From NCBI RefSeq assembly GCF_963666675.1, contig NZ_OY762929.1, positions 3,410,001 through 3,474,000 of the forward strand: 64,000 bases of DNA, read 5' to 3'. This document shows, one piece after another, positions 17,639 through 26,010 of this stretch. The position numbers were made by a program, and so were the translations under genes. Position 1 is the stretch's first letter. Each line of letters opens with the position of its first letter. Source of the DNA: an uncultured Desulfobacter sp. (lineage in GTDB: Bacteria; Desulfobacterota; Desulfobacteria; Desulfobacterales; Desulfobacteraceae). The notes under the pieces are model-generated. The model did no database searches and was not told the origin of the DNA. It worked only from the letters and a program-made list of their open reading frames with translations.

Positions 17639-17896
17639 ATGTATAAAGGTCATAGAGGCGGCGGAAAAAACAGATTCTATCAGCGCCGGAAAATTTGCAG
17701 GTTCTGCGTGGACAGCTCCATGGAAATTGACTATAAAAATCCCAAAGCACTCAAACAGTTCATTACTGAACGGGGCAAAATCATTCCCCGCCGTATCACA
17801 GGCACCTGTGCAAAACATCAGCGCAAGCTGACAGTGGCCATCAAGCAGGCCCGGCAGATTGCACTTCTGCCCTTTGTGGGTCGCCCCTTAAATTAA
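17639..17896 (+). CDS. rpsR: 30S ribosomal protein S18
   Basis: An 85-aa basic protein with the S18 core YKNPKALKQFITERGKIIPRR and TGTCAKHQRKL. It keeps a CRFC pair near residues 21-24 and a CAKH pair further on, the zinc-binding (C+) form of S18. It lies 23 bp after rpsF behind AAAGGAG. S18 forms a heterodimer with S6 on the 30S platform. Confidence 0.97.
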   Translation: MYKGHRGGGKNRFYQRRKICRFCVDSSMEIDYKNPKALKQFITERGKIIPRRITGTCAKHQRKLTVAIKQARQIALLPFVGRPLN

Positions 17897-17928
17897 AACA
17901 GGAAAGTATTTTCACAGGTTTATAGAAA

Positions 17929-18861
17929 ATGCCGTTATCCATCACACACCCGGTTTTTATCAGGGAAACCTTGACAGGCATTGCTTTTTGTCTGTTGATG
18001 TATGGTGTGGTGTTTACAGTTCCCCTGCTCGGTGTATTCGTACTGTTGTTTCTGCCCCTGCCGGTGCTTTTCTATCGGCTCAAACTTGGCAGACACAGCG
18101 GGACACTGATTGCAGGAACCAGTTTTTTTATACTCGTGCTGATGACCAAGGGTGTCGCATTTGACACACTTTACGTTGGGCTGCTTCTGGCAACCGGCAT
18201 GGTTTTAGGCGAATGCCTTGAACGGCATATGAGTATTCAACGAACCATCGGGCTGACCACGGCACTCGCGGCAGGCGCGATCTGTTTAGCGCTTATGATA
18301 TTCAGCATCAGCCAAGGACAAAATGTATCCGCCATAATGACGGATTACATGAATCAGTCTTTGAGTGTTGCCAAACAGCTTTCGCCTGAACTTGGGATGG
18401 ATACTGAGATGACCCAAAAGCTGATATCATCCATGATGATTGTCATGCCGGGTATGTTCATGATCTCTTTTATCACAACCTTGTGGCTGAATATTCTGAT
18501 TATCAGAAAGCTTCTAAAATACAAGGGTGTTACCATCAAAAGTATTGAGCACTTAAATCTGTATAAAGCACCGGACATGCTTGTCTGGGCATTTATCGGC
18601 TGTGCAACGGCTTTAATGATTCCTGCAGGCCCCGTGAAAATCTTTGGCATTAACTGCCTGATTGTTTTAATGCTTGTTTATTTTTTTCAAGGAATTGCAG
18701 TAATTTCCTTTTTTTTTCAGCAAAAAAACACCCCCATGGCGCTGAAGGGATTTTGCTATTTTCTCATTGCCGTACAGGTGTATGTTTTAATCCTTGTCAT
18801 AGGTCTTGGTTTTTTTGACAACTGGATTGATTTCAGGAAACTTGCTGCATCACGAAAATAA
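17929..18861 (+). CDS. DUF2232 family membrane protein
   Basis: A 310-aa polytopic membrane protein with about eight hydrophobic helices. Its position between rpsR and rplI is typical of DUF2232/YybS-like proteins in many bacteria. It has no recognisable catalytic motif. The gap to rpsR is 32 bp and to rplI 45 bp, so it is probably cotranscribed with them. Function is unknown; a transport-related or S-component-like fold has been proposed for the family. Confidence 0.8.
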   Translation: MPLSITHPVFIRETLTGIAFCLLMYGVVFTVPLLGVFVLLFLPLPVLFYRLKLGRHSGTLIAGTSFFILVLMTKGVAFDTLYVGLLLATGMVLGECLERHMSIQRTIGLTTALAAGAICLALMIFSISQGQNVSAIMTDYMNQSLSVAKQLSPELGMDTEMTQKLISSMMIVMPGMFMISFITTLWLNILIIRKLLKYKGVTIKSIEHLNLYKAPDMLVWAFIGCATALMIPAGPVKIFGINCLIVLMLVYFFQGIAVISFFFQQKNTPMALKGFCYFLIAVQVYVLILVIGLGFFDNWIDFRKLAASRK

Positions 18862-18906
18862 AATATATGCCGGACCGCAAGGCTGCGGCCGGATTGGAGG
18901 TTTAGA

Positions 18907-19365
18907 ATGAAAGTAATACTAAAGGAAACCATCGATACCCTGGGTATCGCCGGTACCGAGTGCAAGGTGGCGGAAGGATATGGACGCAATTATCTCCTGC
19001 CCCAGGGAAAAGCGGTTTTGGCCACCCCTGCCAACCGCAAGGTTATGGAACAGGCCCGGGCGAAGCTGGAGCTTCAGATCGCCAAAGAGAGAAAGATTGC
19101 CGAAGAGATGGCCGCAAAGGTCAAAGAAGTTGCAATCACAATCAAGGCCAAGGTTCGCGAAGAGATTTATCTTTACGGGTCCGTCACCTCCCACGACATC
19201 AAAGATGCGCTGGATGCCCAGAATGTTGACGTTGAACGTCGTGCCATTCTACTTGCAGAACCCATCAAAGAGACCGGTGAATACAAGGTACCCATCCGTT
19301 TATATAAGGATGTTGAACCGGAAATCACCGTGACGGTTGTCCCTGAAGAAAAACAGGAAAAATAG
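18907..19365 (+). CDS. rplI: 50S ribosomal protein L9
   Basis: A 152-aa L9 with the N-terminal rRNA-binding domain (MKVILKETIDTLG, GYGRNYLLPQGKA), a central long helix rich in Lys/Glu/Ala, and a C-terminal domain with SVTSHDI and EPIKETGEYKVPI. Length is normal. GGAGG lies 6 bp before the ATG. A strong terminator-like hairpin follows, before dnaB. Confidence 0.97.
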   Translation: MKVILKETIDTLGIAGTECKVAEGYGRNYLLPQGKAVLATPANRKVMEQARAKLELQIAKERKIAEEMAAKVKEVAITIKAKVREEIYLYGSVTSHDIKDALDAQNVDVERRAILLAEPIKETGEYKVPIRLYKDVEPEITVTVVPEEKQEK

Positions 19366-19377
19366 TTTCGACATCTG

Positions 19378-19416
19378 CCTGCAGATCTTTGGATGCCGAA
19401 GATCTGCAGGTTTTTT
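19378..19416 (+). terminator. Intrinsic terminator or attenuator after rplI
   Basis: A perfect 12-bp stem, CCTGCAGATCTT (19378-19389) with AAGATCTGCAGG (19399-19410), a 9-nt loop and six Ts directly after. This is a textbook rho-independent terminator 12 bp before the dnaB start. dnaB and hflX are therefore expressed by readthrough or from their own promoter. Confidence 0.88.
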
Positions 19417-19427
19417 AAAGGTCAGCG

Positions 19428-20807
19428 ATGGCAAAAAAAGAATCCGTTAAATCAGATCACCTGCTTAACCGCACCCCGCCCCATGATACAGATGCAGAGG
19501 CATCACTTCTGTCCGCCATCTTTATTAACAATGACAGCTTGCTTGACATTGTTGAGATCCTCAAACCCGATGATTTTTACAAAGGTGCCCATAAAAAGAT
19601 TTTCCGGGCCATCACGGAACTATCCATCAAAGAGGAACCGGCCGACCTTGTGACCGTTGCCAACCACCTCAACGAAAAAGATGAGCTGGAAGGTGTCGGC
19701 GGCCCTGCATTTCTTGCCGCCATTTCAGATGCGGCACCGGTGGCGGTCAATGCCGTGCATTACGCCAGAATTGTCCGGGGCAAATCGACCTTGCGCCAAC
19801 TTATCAATGCATGCTCAGGCACCATTGAACGCTGCCTTGAAGACAAGGGCGATTTTAAAAATATACTTGACGAGTCCCAGGCATTGATCCTGAAAATTGC
19901 CGATCGCCAGTCCGGAAGTCCCTTTAAACCGCTGTCGGATCTGATTAATCTCAACATTGATCAATTGGAAGAACTACAGGGCAAGGAGGGTGGACTTGCG
20001 GGACTTTCAACCGGATATGGTCGGCTTGACAGAATCACCTCCGGCCTGCAGCCTTCGGACCTTATTATTCTGGCTGCCCGGCCCTCCATGGGAAAAACCG
20101 CATTTGCCTTGAACATTGCCAGAAATGTGGCGTTTCAATACCGCAAACCCGTGGCGGTGTTCTCCCTTGAAATGTCCAAAGAACAGCTCTCCATGCGTCT
20201 GTTGACCTCTGAAGCCCGGGTTGACGCCAACCGGTTGCGCAGCGGGGTATTCAGCCCCGAAGACTGGCAAAACTTTACGGACGCTGCAGGTGTCCTCAAT
20301 GAAATCCCCATTTTCATTGATGATACACCGTCCATATCGGTTATGGATTTGCGGGCCAAAACCAGGAAATTGTTCCAGCTGAATAAAGATATCGGTCTTG
20401 TGGTTATTGATTATCTACAGTTAATGAAATCATCCGTTCATTCGGATCGACGGGATCTTGAGATCGCTGAGATTTCCAGGGGATTAAAATCCCTGGCCAA
20501 AGAACTCAAGGTACCGGTGCTGGCATTGTCCCAGCTGAACCGTGCCCTGGAACAGCGCTCGGACAAACGGCCCATGATGTCGGATTTACGTGAATCCGGC
20601 GCCATTGAACAGGATGCGGATATTATTTCTTTCATTTACCGGGACGAGGTCTACAATAAAGAACCTGACAATCCGAAAAAAGGGACCGCAGAAATCATCG
20701 TTGCCAAAAATCGTAACGGCAGCATCGGTACCGCCCACATGGTGTTTAACGGCCAGTACACCCGGTTTGAGGAACTGGCACCCGAAGCGTATCAGGGATT
20801 TAAATGA
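19428..20807 (+). CDS. dnaB: Replicative DNA helicase DnaB
   Basis: A 459-aa replicative helicase. The N-terminal primase-interacting domain (DTDAEASLLSAIFINND...) is followed by a RecA-type ATPase. The Walker A segment AARPSMGKTAFALN lies near residue 217, LVVIDYLQLM is Walker B, LSQLNRALEQRSDKRPMMSDLRESG is motif H3/H4, and FIYRDEVYN and AKNRNG follow. No intein is present. It overlaps hflX by 4 bp. The rpsF-rpsR-rplI-dnaB order is widely conserved. Confidence 0.97.
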   Translation: MAKKESVKSDHLLNRTPPHDTDAEASLLSAIFINNDSLLDIVEILKPDDFYKGAHKKIFRAITELSIKEEPADLVTVANHLNEKDELEGVGGPAFLAAISDAAPVAVNAVHYARIVRGKSTLRQLINACSGTIERCLEDKGDFKNILDESQALILKIADRQSGSPFKPLSDLINLNIDQLEELQGKEGGLAGLSTGYGRLDRITSGLQPSDLIILAARPSMGKTAFALNIARNVAFQYRKPVAVFSLEMSKEQLSMRLLTSEARVDANRLRSGVFSPEDWQNFTDAAGVLNEIPIFIDDTPSISVMDLRAKTRKLFQLNKDIGLVVIDYLQLMKSSVHSDRRDLEIAEISRGLKSLAKELKVPVLALSQLNRALEQRSDKRPMMSDLRESGAIEQDADIISFIYRDEVYNKEPDNPKKGTAEIIVAKNRNGSIGTAHMVFNGQYTRFEELAPEAYQGFK

Positions 20808-22420
20808 AGCGAATTGCCTACGGCACCCTAGACGGGCTCAATAAAGCCCAGATCAACCGAATAGAAAACCTTTACACCTTCAAATCACCCCCGGAATATA
20901 TCCTTTCCCGGCAGGCCGCCATGGAAATTGTGGACATCAGCCGGGAAATTCGCCGCCAGATCGGCCTTCTTCTGGATCGCAACGGAAAAGTTGTTTGCGT
21001 TATTGCAGGGGAACCCCACCGCATTGTCATTCCGGTCACACCTGATTTCCAGGCAGGACCAGGTCGCCTTAAGGGACTTCGCTGTGTTCATACCCACCTG
21101 TCCCACGAAGCGTTGACCCGGGATGACCTGACCGACCTTGCCCTACTGCGCCTGGACTACATCACGGCCATCTGCCTGAATAACGACGGCACTGCAGGCC
21201 CTTTATACTCTGCCCATATTCTACCCGATCCCGAGGCTGATCCATACCGAGTACTTCCCGGCACCACCCTTGAAGAGCTCAACACCGACTGCCAGTCCCA
21301 AATTCTTGAACTTGAATCGGAACTCTCCCGGCACAATCGTCGACACAGCCCGGAAACCGGCCAGGAAAACGCATTTTTAATCAATGCGGCAACCCAGGGC
21401 ATAAATTCAGCCCAGGTCTCTTTGGATGAGCTTGAGGAATTGTGCAAAACAAGCCGAATCCATGTGGTGGGTACGGCCATCCAGCAAAGAAAAAAAATTG
21501 ATCCCAAATTTGTGGTGGGCAAAGGTAAATTATCAGAATTGATTATCAAGGCCATCCAGAACTACGCCACAATGCTTGTCTTTGACCGCGAACTGAGCCC
21601 GTCCCAGATACGATCCATCACCGACTTTGTGGAGATGAAGGTCATTGACCGCACCCAGCTGATTCTGGATATTTTTGCCAAACAAGCCAAGTCCAGTGAA
21701 GGTAAATACCAGGTGGAGCTGGCCCAGCTTGAATATATGCTGCCCCGCCTGATCACCAAAAACACGGCCATGTCCAGGTTGACGGGCGGCATCGGCGGCA
21801 GAGGTCCCGGTGAGACCAAACTCGAGGTAAACCGGCGCCGTGCAAGGGAACGGATCAACCGGCTGAAAAAAGAGATTAAAAAAATACGCAAACAGCGCAC
21901 CCAGCAAAAAGCCCGGCGAAAACGACGGAATCTGCCGGTCATCTCCATTGTGGGCTATACCAACGCCGGCAAGTCAACCTTGCTCAACACCTTGACCCAA
22001 AGCAGTATTATCGCCGCAAACCGCCTTTTTGCCACCCTGGACCCCTCTTCACGCAGGCTGAGATTTCCCCGGGACAAGGAAGTGATTATCACCGATACCG
22101 TGGGGTTTATCCAGAATCTGCCCAAAGAGCTTTTAGAGGCATTTCATGCCACCTTAGAGGAACTTGAGCAGGCAGATGTTATTCTTCATGTCATTGACAT
22201 TTCAAACCCCAGGTACATGCAGCAAAAAGAGACGGTGGACCAGTTGCTCAAATCGTTGAACCTGAATAAAATCCCCACACTGTATGTATTCAATAAAGTA
22301 GATCTGGCGGATTTGGACAATTTTGATTCACCCTGGCTGTTAAACCAGGGAATCGTTGTTTCAGCACGGAATAAATCAAGCCTTGCCCCCTTGGTGGAAA
22401 AACTTGAGGCCATGGTGTAA
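20804..22420 (+). CDS. hflX: GTPase HflX
   Basis: A 538-aa HflX. An N-terminal nucleotide-binding domain carries an extra segment of about 180 residues before the usual RIHVVGTAIQQRKKIDPKFVVGKGK block. A coiled-coil linker (GGIGGRGPGETKLEVNRRRA) and a G domain follow, with GYTNAGKSTLLN near 383, DTVGFIQNLP and NKVDLAD. HflX splits stalled or heat-stressed 70S ribosomes. The start ATG overlaps the dnaB stop (ATGA). The longer N-terminus compared with E. coli HflX is known in some lineages. Confidence 0.93.
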   Translation: MKRIAYGTLDGLNKAQINRIENLYTFKSPPEYILSRQAAMEIVDISREIRRQIGLLLDRNGKVVCVIAGEPHRIVIPVTPDFQAGPGRLKGLRCVHTHLSHEALTRDDLTDLALLRLDYITAICLNNDGTAGPLYSAHILPDPEADPYRVLPGTTLEELNTDCQSQILELESELSRHNRRHSPETGQENAFLINAATQGINSAQVSLDELEELCKTSRIHVVGTAIQQRKKIDPKFVVGKGKLSELIIKAIQNYATMLVFDRELSPSQIRSITDFVEMKVIDRTQLILDIFAKQAKSSEGKYQVELAQLEYMLPRLITKNTAMSRLTGGIGGRGPGETKLEVNRRRARERINRLKKEIKKIRKQRTQQKARRKRRNLPVISIVGYTNAGKSTLLNTLTQSSIIAANRLFATLDPSSRRLRFPRDKEVIITDTVGFIQNLPKELLEAFHATLEELEQADVILHVIDISNPRYMQQKETVDQLLKSLNLNKIPTLYVFNKVDLADLDNFDSPWLLNQGIVVSARNKSSLAPLVEKLEAMV

Positions 22421-22579
22421 CCCGAGTTCACCGCCAACAATAGCTTAAAGGGGTGCTTGAATCCGAATGTCATTCTTATGCATAGCCGTTAATATTTTTT
22501 TACCAAAACCTGGGTTGAAAAAAACATACGGATACTTTACCCTAATCAAACATTAAAACCACTTGCTTTGGAATTTCAC

Positions 22580-22798
22580 ATGGAAATACGATTAGATCGG
22601 TTAATGGAAGAAGAGAATATCAAAGAAGACTCAATTGACGTTCCAGACTGTTTCGGAGAATTTGATAAAAACTGTCGCCTCTGTTTTGATTATTGCGCGA
22701 TATCCATAAAATGCTGTGTGATGCAGTCCCGCCATCCCAAAATCGACATTTTGGAAAAACTTTTGATTTACAATGACTATGCCGCAAAACCCAACTGA
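22580..22798 (+). CDS. Small cysteine-rich protein of unknown function
   Basis: A 72-aa protein from the ATG at 22580; a TTG at 22568 would add four residues. Cysteines sit at positions 24, 32, 35, 39, 45 and 46 (C-x7-C-x2-C-x3-C-x5-CC), dense enough to bind a metal or Fe-S cluster. The rest is charged helix. I do not recognise a family. It has no strong ribosome site, which lowers confidence. It lies downstream of hflX by 160 bp and convergent to dnaA, with a two-hairpin repeat between. Confidence 0.5.
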   Translation: MEIRLDRLMEEENIKEDSIDVPDCFGEFDKNCRLCFDYCAISIKCCVMQSRHPKIDILEKLLIYNDYAAKPN

Positions 22799-22834
22799 TT
22801 ATAAATTTATATTCATCAAGCCGTCGTTCCATAT

Positions 22835-22925
22835 GACAGTCATGGGCTGACCGGGTCTTTCGACATCCGTGGTCAACCCACAACAAAAATTACAAAGTCC
22901 GTGTCGCTTGCACAGAACTTTCTTA
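22835..22925 (+). repeat. Two-hairpin intergenic repeat, copy A (divergent)
   Basis: The first hairpin runs from CATGGGCTGACC (22841) to GGTCAACCCACAAC (ending 22884). The second pairs AAAGT...GTG with CAC...ACTTT further on. It matches copies B-E in layout but is the most diverged in sequence. It lies between the convergent 3' ends of the Cys-rich gene and dnaA. Confidence 0.6.
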
Positions 22926-23045
22926 CAAAATTTATTAATTGGAGAGTTGTATGTGTAAAAGAGAAGGGGCTTTGAGAAAATAATGCCGGTGTATACCGGT
23001 CTATTTATCCGTGTTCGTTGTTAAATCCAAGTTTGCTCATGTTCC

Positions 23046-24479
23046 TTAAAACCTGCCTGATTCAAGCTTGTTGGTCAGATACATGATCTGCTCATAACGC
23101 TGCCCCTTTTGCTGTATCTCTTTTTCAACCGCGTTGACCGAATAGATGGCGGTTGCATGGTAGCGTTTAAAGCTTGCACCAATTTTTTTTATGGGCTGGT
23201 CGGTGTACTTCTTTGACAAAAACATTGCCACCTGGCGGGGTTTTACAACGCTGTGTTTTCTTGATTTGGACAAAAGTTCTTGTTCGGAGACATCAAAGGC
23301 GTCACAGACCAGTTTTTTGATCAAATCAATGGTGATACGTTTTCGCGTCCCAGCTACCCTTTCAAGCACACACCTGGCCAGCTCAAGGTCAATGTTTCGT
23401 TTCATCAACTGGCCCCTGGTGATAACACTTAAAAGCGCGCTTTCAAGCTGACGGACATCATCACAGGCTTCCTGGGCAATATATTCGGTCACGGGCGTGG
23501 GCAAAATGCACTGGATGGCCTTGGATTTCTTGTTTAAAATCTTTACCCGGGTATTGAAATCCGGTGCCTTGATCTCCGTGACCACCCCCATATTCAGCCT
23601 GGATTTCAGATTTTCATTCAATTTAGGGATTTCATCAGGCCGTTCACAGCCTGAAAAAATAATTTTCTTGTCAGCATCAACCAGATAGTCCAGGGTCATG
23701 GCAAGCTCTTTCTGGGTGGCGGACTTTCCGGTCAGGAAATGGACATCTTCCAGGATCAGTACATCACATTTAAGACGGTATTTCTCCTTAAACTGGTCAA
23801 TACTGTTGTTTCTCAGGGAATAGATCATTTCATTGGTAAAATCCTCGGCAGTGACATAAAATACCCGCCGACCGCCTTCATGGGCGAGCATATGGTGCCC
23901 TACGGCCTGGGACAGATGGCTTTTACCCAGACCCGTCTTGCCCAAAAGAAAAAGGACGCCTGTGCCGTTAAGCTTTCCCTGGGCCAGATATAATGAGGCG
24001 GTATATGCAAAGCTTGAATTGTCTCCAACGACAAAATCATCAAAGGTAAAGTTCTTTTTCAACATGCGCCCGCAGTTGAACGCCGGTGTCATACCCGGAA
24101 GCTGGGGTTGAAATGCAGCAGGGACACTGTCGGCCACCGGTATGACAGGCATCACGCCGGTTGTTTTCTGTGTCCGTCCTTTTTGGTTGCGGCCTTTTGG
24201 GGACTGGCCTGCACCGGCCTTTTGGGACGCTGGTTTTAATTTTTTTTTGCCGACCTTGAATTCAATGCGGGCTTTTTTGCCCAACCGTAGAAACCCTTCT
24301 TCAAAATAATTCAGATAATTTTCTTTGAGCCGTTTGACATAGAAGTCATTGGGCACCGACAAGACAATAGTTTCAGCATCGTGTGTGGACATTATGACAG
24401 GTTCGATCCACATTCGATAACAATGATCTGGAACTAATTCTTTAATATGTGATTTGACTTCTTTTAAAAACGAATCCAT
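23046..24479 (-). CDS. dnaA: Chromosomal replication initiator DnaA, divergent DNA-binding domain
   Basis: A 477-aa DnaA from the ATG at 24479, giving MDSFLKEVKSHIKELVPDH; the in-frame extension to 24515 is unlike the family. Domain I is followed by a Pro/Lys/Gln-rich linker and the AAA+ domain, with GKTGLGKSHL near 175 and DVLILEDVHFL as Walker B. Domain IV ends in KRYHATAIYS (about 438-447), where E. coli has GRDHTTVLHA. The D-H-T base-contact triplet is thus Y-H-A here. It is transcribed away from an AT-rich intergenic region. dnaN and gyrB are not adjacent. Confidence 0.9.
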   Translation of the reverse strand: MDSFLKEVKSHIKELVPDHCYRMWIEPVIMSTHDAETIVLSVPNDFYVKRLKENYLNYFEEGFLRLGKKARIEFKVGKKKLKPASQKAGAGQSPKGRNQKGRTQKTTGVMPVIPVADSVPAAFQPQLPGMTPAFNCGRMLKKNFTFDDFVVGDNSSFAYTASLYLAQGKLNGTGVLFLLGKTGLGKSHLSQAVGHHMLAHEGGRRVFYVTAEDFTNEMIYSLRNNSIDQFKEKYRLKCDVLILEDVHFLTGKSATQKELAMTLDYLVDADKKIIFSGCERPDEIPKLNENLKSRLNMGVVTEIKAPDFNTRVKILNKKSKAIQCILPTPVTEYIAQEACDDVRQLESALLSVITRGQLMKRNIDLELARCVLERVAGTRKRITIDLIKKLVCDAFDVSEQELLSKSRKHSVVKPRQVAMFLSKKYTDQPIKKIGASFKRYHATAIYSVNAVEKEIQQKGQRYEQIMYLTNKLESGRF

Positions 24480-24975
24480 TAAACAATACACAGCCTTCCA
24501 AACAATACAAAGCAAAGCTAAAGAAGCTTAAGAGGTTTGATATTTACAGTGGTTATAGTGATTTTAGTATTTTGGAGTACCTTTTATGCAATTTTTTTGG
24601 GGGGGTCAAATGGAATAACGATAGTTAGTTCTCCGTTAGGAGAATGCGTGGTATATTTTTTTAATAGTTTGTTTTTATTATATTTTTTGTGTGAAACAAA
24701 TGAAATTTCTCCTAATTACAGTAAGTTCTCCAAATCCCTATTTTAAAAAGGTATTTTTTTAAATCTTAAATCTTCGTAAACAATGTAAAAAATATTTTCT
24801 TCGTTTTTTAACGATTTTCTTTGAATTTCTTCGAATTAAACAAAAGTCTTAAAAAAGGAGAGACATACTAAAATTTATAAGGGTTTCACAAATTCGTCCC
24901 TTAATTTTATTTACACCCAGTTGCGTCGATAGTATATCTTTAATTTTAACATACAGATGAAAGAAATATTCCATT
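24480..24975. other. AT-rich repeat-bearing intergenic region upstream of dnaA (candidate oriC)
   Basis: These 496 bp hold no gene and are very AT-rich between the divergent dnaA and pdxA. There is a dyad TTCTCC-GTTA-GGAGAA (24629-24644), with further TTCTCC at 24707 and 24726. A cluster of TTTTCTTCG-like elements ends at 24803, 24823 and 24833 (20 and 10 bp apart, one with TTTG), preceded by TCTTCG at 24771. No canonical TTATCCACA box is seen; the nearest is TTATTTACA near 24907. Position and repeats suggest an origin, without proof. Promoters of dnaA and pdxA must also lie here. Confidence 0.4.
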
Positions 24976-26010
24976 ATGCGTACCCATTCACACCGGCCTG
25001 TTCTTGGTATAACCATGGGAGATCCTGCAGGTATCGGCCCTGAAATCATTGTCAAAAGCCTATCTGACCCTGAGATTACAAATTTGTGCATCCCTGTTGT
25101 TTTAGGGGACATTGAAGTCCTAAAAAAAGCCGATACAAATTCGTCAATTCTTGAAAAGTTAGCCCTAACAGACGAATTAAACCGCGATTTTTCCAATTGC
25201 CCCAAGGGGTTTCTGGTTTGTCTTTCCAGTCTGAACCCGGATGTCACCCAACTTGGCCACCCAACCCCGGAAACCGGACGTGCCATGGAAACCTATATTC
25301 ATACCGGCGTGGATCTTGCCCTGTCCGGCGCCATTGATGCGTTGGTCACAGGCCCCATTACCAAAACGGGCCTTAAATTGGCCGGTTCCCCCTACCCGGG
25401 CCATACCGAGTTGATCGCAGATCAAACACACACGGATAATTTTGCCATGATGATGGCAGGTCCCCGCCTGAAAGTGGTTTTAGCCACCATCCACATCCCC
25501 CTATCCCAGGTGCCGGACAAACTCACCACCCCGGAAATTACAAGAATTATCAATCTGACCCGGGAGACCCTGATCACGAGGTTCGGCATCAAAAATCCAA
25601 AACTTGCCGTGGCAGGTTTAAACCCCCATGCAGGCGAACAGGGCATGTTCGGCAATGAAGAGGCGGACCTCATTTTACCGGCAGTGGAAAAGGCACTGGC
25701 GCAAGGATTTGATATTTCAGGCCCCTACCCGCCCGATACCGTATTTTTCCACGCGGTTGAAGGCCGGTTTGATGCGGTCATCTGCATGTATCACGACCAG
25801 GGGCTGATTCCCTTTAAGCTGATCCATTTCAGGGACGGGGTCAATACCACCATCGGGCTTCCCATTATACGCACATCCGTGGACCACGGTACAGCATATG
25901 ACATTGCCTGGACAGGGAAAGCAGACCCCGCAAGCATGAAAGAGGCCATTAAAATGGCAGCTGTCCAGGCCATCAATCAAAAAAGGCATGACAATAATAA
26001 TGGCAGTTGA
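24976..26010 (+). CDS. pdxA: 4-hydroxythreonine-4-phosphate dehydrogenase
   Basis: A 344-aa PdxA of the DXP-dependent vitamin B6 pathway, oxidising 4-phosphohydroxy-L-threonine with NAD. Visible are ITMGDPAGIGPEI at the start, VTGPITKTG, YPGHTELIAD (metal-binding His), AGLNPHAGEQGMFGNEE and CMYHDQGLIPFKL, with the two further metal histidines. Length is normal. It overlaps the uvrA reading frame start by up to 23 bp. PdxA2-type enzymes are related, but nothing nearby suggests another substrate. Confidence 0.95.
   Translation: MRTHSHRPVLGITMGDPAGIGPEIIVKSLSDPEITNLCIPVVLGDIEVLKKADTNSSILEKLALTDELNRDFSNCPKGFLVCLSSLNPDVTQLGHPTPETGRAMETYIHTGVDLALSGAIDALVTGPITKTGLKLAGSPYPGHTELIADQTHTDNFAMMMAGPRLKVVLATIHIPLSQVPDKLTTPEITRIINLTRETLITRFGIKNPKLAVAGLNPHAGEQGMFGNEEADLILPAVEKALAQGFDISGPYPPDTVFFHAVEGRFDAVICMYHDQGLIPFKLIHFRDGVNTTIGLPIIRTSVDHGTAYDIAWTGKADPASMKEAIKMAAVQAINQKRHDNNNGS

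Noticed and set aside
24480..24975. Canonical DnaA-box origin
   Set aside because: No TTATCCACA-type box was found; only an alternative-repeat origin is proposed, at low confidence.
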